NCBI GenBank assembly: GCA_017938055.1
Contig: JAGBCG010000120.1
Coordinates: 1-24,051 of the forward strand
Direction of reading: 5' to 3'
DNA from: Clostridia bacterium
GTDB lineage: Bacteria; Bacillota; Clostridia; Oscillospirales; CAG-382
DNA: 24,051 bases
Positions within the stretch are counted from its first letter, which is position 1; the number at the start of each line of letters is the position of its first letter. Position numbers and translations under genes: made by a program. Of the stretch, positions 15,267-21,695 are shown in pieces. Below the pieces are notes generated by a model. That model saw only the letters and a program-made list of their open reading frames with translations, searched no databases and was not told the origin of the DNA.

Positions 15267-16694
15267 TTGTTTAAACAGTATATTAACGGACAGCTTGTAG
15301 ATGGCAAAGGCAAGGCAATGAATGTATATGACCCGGCAACAGATGAAATTGTTGATGTGGTTGGATGTGCTGACAAAGAACAGACACTGGAAGCATTAAA
15401 TGCAGCAAAAGAAGCCTTTAATTCATGGTCAAAAGTTCCGGTAAGTGAGAGGGCAAAATGGCTTTACAAGTTCAGAGAAGCATGTGTACAAGAGCGTGAT
15501 ACTTTAGTTGAGCTTGTAATGAAAGAGTCAGGACGTCCATATGCTGCTGCATGCGGAGATGTTGACTGGCTTCTTACCAGCTTATCATATTATGCAGAGG
15601 AAGCAAAGAGAATTAATGGTACCATTCTGCCCAGCATTATGGTAGGTGACAAAGTAAATCACCACATGATTGCTAAAGAACCGGTAGGTGTAACGGTGGC
15701 ACATCTTGCATGGAACTATCCTCTTGGCAACGCAGGTATAAAGCTTGCACCGGCAATCGCTTCAGGCTGTGCTTGCATAATCAAGCCCTCAAGCCAGACA
15801 CCTCTTGCTACTTTGTATCTTGGTGTCATTGCAGAAAAAATAGGCTTCCCAAAAGGTGTACTCAATATTTTGGCAGGCCCCTCCGGTGAAGTTGCAAAAA
15901 CACTCAATGAAAGCAATATTCCAAGACTTATCTCCCTCATCGGCTCATACGAAACGGGTCTTAAGCTTATGCAACAGGCTTCTACCTCTGTAAAACGCTT
16001 TTCTCTTGAATTGGGTGGTAATGCTCCGGTTGTTGTTATGCCCGATGCAGACCTTGACGAAACTGCTGCAAATATTGTGGCAAAAAAAGTTGGCTTTGCC
16101 GGACAAACCTGTGTAAACTACAACAGAATTTACATTCACAAAGATATATATGAAGTTATGTGCGACAAGATAGCCAAAGAGCTTTCAAAGGTTAAGCTTG
16201 GAAAGCATAAAGACGAGGGTTATGTAATGGGTCCTGTAATTGACCTGCAGGCACGTGACAGAATGTTAGAGCTTATTGAACAGGCAAAGCAGAATGGTGC
16301 TACACTCGTTATGGGTGGTGAAGTGCCGGCAAATCAAAAAGGCAGCTATATAACACCTGCTTTACTCAAGGATGTAAATGACAGCATGAGAGTATCCACT
16401 GAGGAAATATTCGGACCGATTATCCCTGTTCAGCCCTTTAGCACCATTGATGAGGCGATTGAAAAGTCCAACAACACCATCTTCGGCTTATCAGCATACT
16501 TCTTTGGACACAATGCACAACAAATGACACGCTACATCGAAGGAGTTAAGGCGGGAGAAATATTTGTAAACGGCGGTATTGGCAGCGAGTTTACTCCTCA
16601 TGCGGGTGCAAAACAATCGGGTATTGGTTGTGATAAGTCAAAAGACTCACTGGAAGAATACTACGATATCAAGTTTATATCACTTATTTCATAA
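15267..16694 (+). CDS. NAD(P)-dependent aldehyde dehydrogenase (TTG start)
   Basis: A 475-residue aldehyde dehydrogenase of the glyceraldehyde/lactaldehyde/succinate-semialdehyde type. Catalytic residues are N150 (LAWNYP), K173 (IIKPSS), E248 (LELGG) and nucleophile C282 (GQTCVNYNRIYI); EEIFGPIIPVQPF and GIGCDKSKDS lie near the C-terminus. It oxidises an aldehyde to the acid. With a 2-keto-3-deoxy-acid aldolase and a glycerate-kinase-like gene in the same operon, D-glyceraldehyde to D-glycerate is the natural prediction. The start is TTG 15267 with GGAGGG 6 nt upstream, 16 nt after the enolase-like gene. Cytosolic, no signal peptide. Confidence 0.92.
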   Translation: MFKQYINGQLVDGKGKAMNVYDPATDEIVDVVGCADKEQTLEALNAAKEAFNSWSKVPVSERAKWLYKFREACVQERDTLVELVMKESGRPYAAACGDVDWLLTSLSYYAEEAKRINGTILPSIMVGDKVNHHMIAKEPVGVTVAHLAWNYPLGNAGIKLAPAIASGCACIIKPSSQTPLATLYLGVIAEKIGFPKGVLNILAGPSGEVAKTLNESNIPRLISLIGSYETGLKLMQQASTSVKRFSLELGGNAPVVVMPDADLDETAANIVAKKVGFAGQTCVNYNRIYIHKDIYEVMCDKIAKELSKVKLGKHKDEGYVMGPVIDLQARDRMLELIEQAKQNGATLVMGGEVPANQKGSYITPALLKDVNDSMRVSTEEIFGPIIPVQPFSTIDEAIEKSNNTIFGLSAYFFGHNAQQMTRYIEGVKAGEIFVNGGIGSEFTPHAGAKQSGIGCDKSKDSLEEYYDIKFISLIS

Positions 16695-16708
16695 AAGGAG
16701 ACAGAAAC

Positions 16709-17686
16709 TTGAACAAAACTATTGATTTGATTGGTTTCGGAGATCCGTATCTGGATCTTGTTGTAAAGCTTAACAGACTGCCGCAAACCAACAAAAATAC
16801 TACAATAAACGACTATGGTTTTCAGGGCGGCGGCAATGTGCCCACCGCTTGTGTGGCAGCGGCAAGGCTTGGTCTTAAAACAAGTCTTATAGGCTGTGTG
16901 GGAAATGATTTGTTTGGTAAAATTTCTCTTTCTGACTTAGAGTATAACAATGTAAACATCTCAAAAATGAGTGTTCAGAACGAGAAAAAAAGCAATTTCT
17001 GCATATGTGTTACCGAAGATGAAGTGAACGGGAAAGAGTTTATAAGCAAGCCCGGTGATTTTTCTCCAATCACAGAGCAGGAAATAGACGAGGAGTTTTT
17101 CGCATCCACAAGAATGATGCACGTAGCTCTCATTACTCCTGCTGTGGCAAAGGCTTGTGACATTGTACACAAGCATGGCGGTAAAATCAGTGTAGATGCA
17201 AACTATTATCGTGCGTATACATATGATTATTACGATAAAATAGATATATTTATCGGCTCTGAGCTTTACTATGACTCTTTTTGCCAGGACAAAGGACTTG
17301 ACAGAAATGAATATGCAAAAAATATGCTTCTTTTAAAGTCGTTTGGCCCTGAGATTGTTATTTTCACCTTTGGTCCTGAGGGCTGCCGCGGCATTTACGA
17401 GGATAAGTATTTTGAAATACCTGCTTTTGACGTTGAGGTTGTTGATACAACAGGTGCGGGAGACGTTTTCCATGGAGCATTTGACTATGGATATTTGCAG
17501 GGCTGGGATGTTGAAAAATGTGCTGTTTTTTCCAGTGCTGTTTCTGCTATTAAATGCACCCGTCCCGGCGGTCGAAGCGGTATACCAACATTAGATGTTG
17601 TAACAAAATATCTTGAAACCGGAATTATAGATTATAGTGAGATTGATAAGCGAGTAAAACATTATGAAAGCGGTATATTAATCTGA
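16709..17686 (+). CDS. PfkB-family carbohydrate kinase (TTG start)
   Basis: A 325-residue ribokinase/PfkB-fold kinase. The N-terminal motif is GFGDPYLDLVV with the substrate glycines in GFQGGGNVPTACVAAARLG (38-56); the C-terminal signature DTTGAGDVFHGAF (246-258) carries the catalytic Asp (D252). It phosphorylates a sugar or sugar derivative with ATP. It lies directly before a class II aldolase, the usual layout for ketose-phosphate kinase plus aldolase (tagatose-6-P to tagatose-1,6-bisP) or ketose to ketose-1-P. The start is TTG 16709 with AAGGAG 8 nt upstream, 14 nt after the dehydrogenase gene. Substrate not determinable from sequence. Confidence 0.9.
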   Translation: MNKTIDLIGFGDPYLDLVVKLNRLPQTNKNTTINDYGFQGGGNVPTACVAAARLGLKTSLIGCVGNDLFGKISLSDLEYNNVNISKMSVQNEKKSNFCICVTEDEVNGKEFISKPGDFSPITEQEIDEEFFASTRMMHVALITPAVAKACDIVHKHGGKISVDANYYRAYTYDYYDKIDIFIGSELYYDSFCQDKGLDRNEYAKNMLLLKSFGPEIVIFTFGPEGCRGIYEDKYFEIPAFDVEVVDTTGAGDVFHGAFDYGYLQGWDVEKCAVFSSAVSAIKCTRPGGRSGIPTLDVVTKYLETGIIDYSEIDKRVKHYESGILI

Positions 17687-17708
17687 ACAACAAGAAAGGA
17701 ATGATTTT

Positions 17709-18533
17709 GTGCGTTTTGAACTGAACGAAATATTGAACATTGGCGAAAAAAATGGATTTGCCATTCCTGCTTTTAATGTGTACACAATGGAAAATGTGCT
17801 GGGCGTTATGAATGCCGCACAGGAAACGGGTTCTCCCGTGATTTTCCAGATGTATAGCCGTCTTTTCGGCACACAGGTAGGAAAGTTTCTTGCACCTGTT
17901 ATCCTGGAAGCAATAAACGAGCTAAAAACTCCTGCAGCTTTTCATATTGACCACGGCACAGGCGAAGACATGGTTATCCGTGCAATACGGTATGGTGCAA
18001 CAGGAGCTATGATTGATGCTTCTACCTTGCCTTTACAGGAGAACATATCCAAAACAAAGCGTGTTGTTGAGTTTGCTACAGCTGCGGGCATATCAGTTGA
18101 GGGTGAGCTTGGTCATATCGGTAATACAGCAGAGGAAATTTCCAGCGAGTATACCAATGTTGACGATGCTGTACAGTATGTTGAACAAACCAGTGTTAAG
18201 GCTTTGGCAATTATGGTTGGTACAGCACACGGCAAATACAAGCAAACACCTAAGCTTGCCATTGACAGAATTGCCCAAATCCACGCTGCAACAGATGCAC
18301 ATCTTGTATTACACGGTGGTTCGGGCGTTCCCGATGAACAAATAAAACAGGCAATCAATGCGGGTATTCGCAAGATAAATTTTGCAACAGACCTTGCTCA
18401 TGCATTTATTGACGGATGTCGTGAGCTTGATGCAAAAAAATATCCCTTAGATGTTTATCTTGCTCATCCCACAGAGAAAGTTAAAGAATTTGCCATCAGC
18501 AAAATCAAGCTGTGTGGCTCAGATAAATATTAA
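17709..18533 (+). CDS. Class II (zinc) ketose-phosphate aldolase, FBA/tagatose-bisphosphate type (GTG start)
   Basis: A 274-residue class II aldolase of the GatY/KbaY/FbaA family: reversible cleavage of a ketose (bis)phosphate to dihydroxyacetone phosphate and an aldehyde. The catalytic Asp and zinc His are D81/H82 (HIDHGTGED), the second metal Glu is E133 (VEGELG), and the zinc ligands are H174 (GTAHGKY) and H202 (VLHGGSGV). The phosphate loop NFATD (224-228) is close to the usual NVATD. All catalytic positions are intact. The start is GTG 17709 after AAAGGA. With the preceding kinase and following NagB/NagA homologues it resembles the lower part of an N-acetylgalactosamine (aga) pathway. 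If the kinase makes a ketose 1-phosphate, the second product would be glyceraldehyde, which the operon's dehydrogenase could use. Confidence 0.92.
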   Translation: MRFELNEILNIGEKNGFAIPAFNVYTMENVLGVMNAAQETGSPVIFQMYSRLFGTQVGKFLAPVILEAINELKTPAAFHIDHGTGEDMVIRAIRYGATGAMIDASTLPLQENISKTKRVVEFATAAGISVEGELGHIGNTAEEISSEYTNVDDAVQYVEQTSVKALAIMVGTAHGKYKQTPKLAIDRIAQIHAATDAHLVLHGGSGVPDEQIKQAINAGIRKINFATDLAHAFIDGCRELDAKKYPLDVYLAHPTEKVKEFAISKIKLCGSDKY

Positions 18534-18566
18534 TTAAAAAACACTAATTTAAAAGGAGAATTGATT

Positions 18567-19391
18567 ATGAATTACCCAAGCTATTACAGCATTTCTGCAG
18601 CAGATCTCGAAAAGGACAGCAAGATTCCTATGATTTTGTTTGAAAATTCCGGTGAAGTTTATTTTGAATATGCACTGGAAATGTTGGAGGAGGTTGTTAA
18701 AAACAACGCCGAAGGAAAGAAAACTGTTTTCATCTGTCCTTGCGGTCCTGTAGAACAATACCCCATCTTCGCAAGACTTGTAAATGAACGTAATGTAAGT
18801 CTTAAAAACACATGGATTATCAACATGGACGAATATTTGACTGATGACGAAGAATGGATTGAAGAAAGTTCACCATTTTCTTTCCATGGCTTTATGAATC
18901 GTTTCCTCTATGAAAAAATAAAGCCTGAGTTGGTAATGCCGAAAGAACAGAGAGTGTTCCCTGATCCTCACTGTCCCGAAAAAATCGGTCAGCTTATCGA
19001 AAAGCTTGGCGGTGTTGATATGGTTATGGGCGGAATTGCCGTAAACGGTCACATTGCGTTCAATGAGCCTATCAGCAACATGAGCACAGAGGAATTCGCA
19101 TCACTTCCCACCCGTGTAGTTGAACTCAGTGCTGAAACACGTATTAAGGATGCAATCCTCAGCCGTGGCGGTGCTATTGATACCATGCCTAAAAAAGCTA
19201 TCACTGTTGGTATGAAAGAAATGATGGCTGCTAAAAAGCTTCGTTTGTCAATGGTAAACAACATGCAGCGTGCTGTAATTCGCCGTGCTACACATGGTGA
19301 AGTTACTTCAGAATGTCCTATCACATTTGTTCAGAATCATCCTGATGCAGTTTTGTTTGTCAGCAAGAACGTAACAGAGCTTCCGTTCTGA
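18567..19391 (+). CDS. NagB-like glucosamine-6-phosphate deaminase/isomerase family protein
   Basis: A 274-residue member of the NagB/RpiA/SIS-like fold: opens an aminosugar ring, isomerises it and releases ammonia. The core motifs are conserved: INMDEY (D88, the proton-shuttling Asp), NGHIAFNEP (N160, H162, E167; Asn instead of E. coli Asp also occurs in Firmicute NagB), PTRVVEL and SAETRIK. The N-terminal phosphate loop, normally PTGxTP, reads PCGPVEQ here (58-64), and the later Lys of the SQKA region is not obvious. It may therefore act on a non-phosphorylated or differently phosphorylated aminosugar. ATG 18567 is preferred over TTG 18561 because AAAAGGAG lies 8 nt upstream. It follows the aldolase gene by 33 nt. 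Confidence 0.87.
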   Translation: MNYPSYYSISAADLEKDSKIPMILFENSGEVYFEYALEMLEEVVKNNAEGKKTVFICPCGPVEQYPIFARLVNERNVSLKNTWIINMDEYLTDDEEWIEESSPFSFHGFMNRFLYEKIKPELVMPKEQRVFPDPHCPEKIGQLIEKLGGVDMVMGGIAVNGHIAFNEPISNMSTEEFASLPTRVVELSAETRIKDAILSRGGAIDTMPKKAITVGMKEMMAAKKLRLSMVNNMQRAVIRRATHGEVTSECPITFVQNHPDAVLFVSKNVTELPF

Positions 19392-19409
19392 TTTGTTGAG
19401 GATACAGCA

Positions 19410-20588
19410 ATGTTAGCAAATTCGTATTTTTGGATAGGAAACGGCACTACTGTTTTGCCCGGCAGAGCGTGTAAGCAGGGTTCTGTTCTTGTGAAAAATG
19501 GTAAAATCCTTGCTGTCAATGAGGCTTGTCCACAGGGTGTTACAAGAATTGATGCAAAAGGCGGATATATTTTACCGGGCTTTATAGACTTACACGTACA
19601 TGGCGGTGGTGGTGCGGATTTTATGGATGCAACGCCTGAAAGTGTTGCTACAGTTGCCATTGCCCATGCTAAACATGGTACAACCGGTCTGCTTGCTACA
19701 TCCATGACCAGCACTAACGATGTCCTTGAAAAAATGATCAACAGCTATTTAATAGCCGAAGAAAAAGGAACAGGCGGAGCTGAATTGTTGGGTCTGCACC
19801 TGGAAGGACCGTATTTCTCTGCTAAAAATAAAGGTGCACAGCCAGTTAAGGAACAGCGTATTCCCACACGTGAAGAGCTGGAATATTTCATTAAACTGGC
19901 AAAGGGACGAATTGTCCGTTGGGATGAAGCACCTGAGCTTGAAAATACAGATGTGTTTGCTCAGGTTATGAAAGAAAACGGAATTATAGCGTCTATTGCA
20001 CATACTTCCGCTATTGCTGCACAGGCGTATGCTGCATTTGATATGGGCTTTTCTCATATAACACATTTTTACAGTGCCACAACAACAGGTCAGAAAATTG
20101 ATGGTCTGTGCTATTCAGGCGTTAATGAAGCGACCTTTCTTGATGACAGAATCACTGTTGAACTGATTGCAGACGGCAGACATATTCCCAGAGAGCACAT
20201 GCTTTTAACGTATAAAATCAAGGGTGCTGACAAGCTGGCATTAATTACCGATGCCATGCGTGCAGCCGATACAAATGATACTCAAAGCATACTTGGTGCA
20301 ATGGACACGGGAGTGCCTGTTGTTATTAAAGACAATGTTGCACAGTTGCCTGATTTTTCTTCTTATGCAGGCAGTGTCGGCACAATGGACAATGCGTTAA
20401 GAGTAGCCCATGTGAGATATGGTATTCCTCTTGTGGATGTTGTGAAAATGATGTCCCTGACACCTGCCAGGATCATTGGTCGCAGCCATGATAAAGGCAG
20501 CCTTGAAGTTGGCAAGGATGCGGATATTGTAATCATGAACAACGATTTTGAGGTTGAAAGCGTATATGTTTGTGGAGTTGAAATATAG
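19410..20588 (+). CDS. nagA: NagA-like N-acetyl-aminosugar(-6-phosphate) deacetylase
   Basis: A 392-residue amidohydrolase-superfamily deacetylase. Motifs are LHVHGGGG (H62, H64), GLHLEGPYFS (metal Glu E132), SIAHTSA (H198), SHITHFYSA (H219), IADGRH (H258) and the catalytic Asp in LITDAM (D281). NagA removes acetate from N-acetylglucosamine 6-phosphate before deamination by NagB. In E. coli NagA the NAM part of THLYNAM and a nearby Arg from the partner subunit contact the phosphate; here the Asn is Ser (S222) and no matching Arg is evident. The deacetylase core is thus intact while phosphate recognition looks altered. ATG 19410 follows GAGGAT by 8 nt. It is the last gene of the operon, 18 nt after the NagB-like gene and ahead of a strong terminator. 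Confidence 0.9.
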   Translation: MLANSYFWIGNGTTVLPGRACKQGSVLVKNGKILAVNEACPQGVTRIDAKGGYILPGFIDLHVHGGGGADFMDATPESVATVAIAHAKHGTTGLLATSMTSTNDVLEKMINSYLIAEEKGTGGAELLGLHLEGPYFSAKNKGAQPVKEQRIPTREELEYFIKLAKGRIVRWDEAPELENTDVFAQVMKENGIIASIAHTSAIAAQAYAAFDMGFSHITHFYSATTTGQKIDGLCYSGVNEATFLDDRITVELIADGRHIPREHMLLTYKIKGADKLALITDAMRAADTNDTQSILGAMDTGVPVVIKDNVAQLPDFSSYAGSVGTMDNALRVAHVRYGIPLVDVVKMMSLTPARIIGRSHDKGSLEVGKDADIVIMNNDFEVESVYVCGVEI

Positions 20589-20649
20589 TTCAATGATTCT
20601 TCAAAAAATTGAATTACATAAGACTATAAATAAGATTATACATTAGATT

Positions 20650-20687
20650 AACTGACACTGTTTTATTATAGTGTCAGTTTTTCTTTT
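20650..20687 (+). terminator. Rho-independent terminator of the ten-gene operon
   Basis: A perfect 10-bp stem, AACTGACACT (20650-20659) with AGTGTCAGTT (20670-20679), has a 10-nt loop and a trailing T-rich run (TTTTTCTTTT). It lies 62 nt after the nagA-like stop codon. Confidence 0.92.
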
Positions 20688-20737
20688 GCGTTTTTGCACA
20701 ACACAGATATTTCAATAACAAAAATTCAACATTTTTA

Positions 20738-20766
20738 TTGAAAAATACTTTGCTGTGTGGTATAAT
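20738..20766 (+). promoter_or_regulatory. Promoter upstream of the structured element and the 191-residue protein
   Basis: TTGAAA (20738-20743), a 17-bp spacer, then a perfect TATAAT (20761-20766). The transcript would begin near 20773 inside the first hairpin of the structured element, giving a leader of roughly 240 nt before the ATG at 21016. It could also belong to the repeat element itself. Confidence 0.7.
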
Positions 20767-20915
20767 GATTTCATCGAAGATGAAATCAGCGATATAAATC
20801 TCGTTCCTCGATTTTCGATATGTCATAAATGACTCGATATGTGCTAACGCACTCGATATGTTGCCTTACGGCAACGAGATTTATATCATATCGAGCAATC
20901 GAAGATGGCATATCG
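20767..20915. repeat. Multi-hairpin palindromic element (likely dispersed repeat or structured leader)
   Basis: It opens with a 9-bp hairpin, GATTTCATC/GATGAAATC (20767-20787, GAA loop). Then GATATAAATCTCGTT (20791-20805) pairs perfectly with AACGAGATTTATATC (20873-20887). Inside lie three hairpins: GTCATAAATGAC (20822-20833), GTGCTAACGCAC (20841-20852) and GTTGCCTTACGGCAAC (20860-20875). TCGATAT recurs before and between them (20815-20821, 20834-20840, 20853-20859), spaced 19 bp apart. A second long-range pairing is possible, CGATTTTCGATATG (20809-20822) with CATATCGAGCAATCG (20887-20901). It crosses the first, so the two are alternatives or a pseudoknot. No ORF is supported here. It looks like a REP/MITE-type repeat or a structured RNA; I cannot check copy number. 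Confidence 0.7.
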
Positions 20916-21015
20916 CCAAAAAGCTTGTCATCTGAATCGTTCAACCAATTCGTACACTGCAGGTGTAGATAACCACATAGAGCCGAAAAACTTATAAAAG
21001 AAAAGGAATGTAAAC

Positions 21016-21591
21016 ATGCTGCATTTAAAACCCTCATCGTATGTGAAAAACGCACATTTACTTAAAAGCGAATATGCCGTAAAGGATGGTAAAATTATAG
21101 CAAATCTCGATGCACCGCTTATTCTTGATATGGTTTTAAGATTTTTGTACATAAATAAAGATAAAGCTCTGTCGTTTTATCTTGAAACGCCTGATAACTT
21201 AAAGGCTGAAGCGGATTTTACCAACGACAGCACACCAAAGAATCCCATGTTTGCCTTTAACGCTAGTTTTGAAAGCTTTGAAAAGGCAAGCGGAGTTCTG
21301 TTCTTTTTCTCTGAAATTCTGGCTAAGGACGGCTTGTGCCGATATAAATTCCGTGCCGATAATGATGAAATTTACTGTGAAAAATATAATATTGTCACTA
21401 TCACCTGCGAGGATACAGAAAAATACGAAAAGCTGTTATGTGACATGAAAATACCACGTACAGATAATCTTGTAACGGCATATGATACGTTTTCAAAGGA
21501 AACACCGGGTATGTCAAAAAGAGTTTTTTACAAAGGTATGAGTGCCAAGGATTTGCCCCAGCTGTTCAGACAATACGGCTTTACAAGATAA
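21016..21591 (+). CDS. Hypothetical protein, 191 residues
   Basis: I do not recognise a family. The protein has no signal peptide or transmembrane helix, so it should be cytosolic. It has a charged, mixed alpha/beta composition: a Leu-rich stretch LILDMVLRFLYINKDKALSFYLET (about 35-58; helix then strand), a Phe-rich middle (FAFNASFESFEKASGVLFFFSEIL, about 84-107), and a C-terminal basic tail ending RQYGFTR. There are four scattered Cys and no metal-binding cluster. AAAGGA stands 9 nt before the ATG. It is monocistronic: its own promoter plus the structured leader upstream and a terminator downstream. Codon use and ribosome-binding site look like the neighbours, so it is likely a real gene. 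Confidence 0.7.
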   Translation: MLHLKPSSYVKNAHLLKSEYAVKDGKIIANLDAPLILDMVLRFLYINKDKALSFYLETPDNLKAEADFTNDSTPKNPMFAFNASFESFEKASGVLFFFSEILAKDGLCRYKFRADNDEIYCEKYNIVTITCEDTEKYEKLLCDMKIPRTDNLVTAYDTFSKETPGMSKRVFYKGMSAKDLPQLFRQYGFTR

Positions 21592-21635
21592 AAGGTATTT
21601 TGCCTGTAGCAAGAATATGAAAAGAATATATAAGC

Positions 21636-21694
21636 AAAAACAAAAAGCCCTTTCTGGCAAAGAGAAAAAACTTCTTGTCAAAAAAGGCTTTTTT
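21636..21694. terminator. Bidirectional terminator between convergent genes
   Basis: AAAAAGCC (21642-21649) pairs with GGCTTTTTT (21686-21694). An inner stem, TGGCAA (21655-21660) with TTGTCA (21675-21680), and AAGAG with CTTCTT extend it. A-rich on the left and T-rich on the right, it can end the plus-strand 191-residue gene and the minus-strand hydrolase gene, whose stop codon is at 21698-21696. Confidence 0.75.
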
Positions 21695-21695
21695 A

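Noticed and set aside
20816..20875. 19-bp periodic TCGATAT units as a CRISPR array
   Set aside because: Repeats are only 7 bp and the spacers are themselves hairpins; no cas genes nearby. It is a structured palindromic element.
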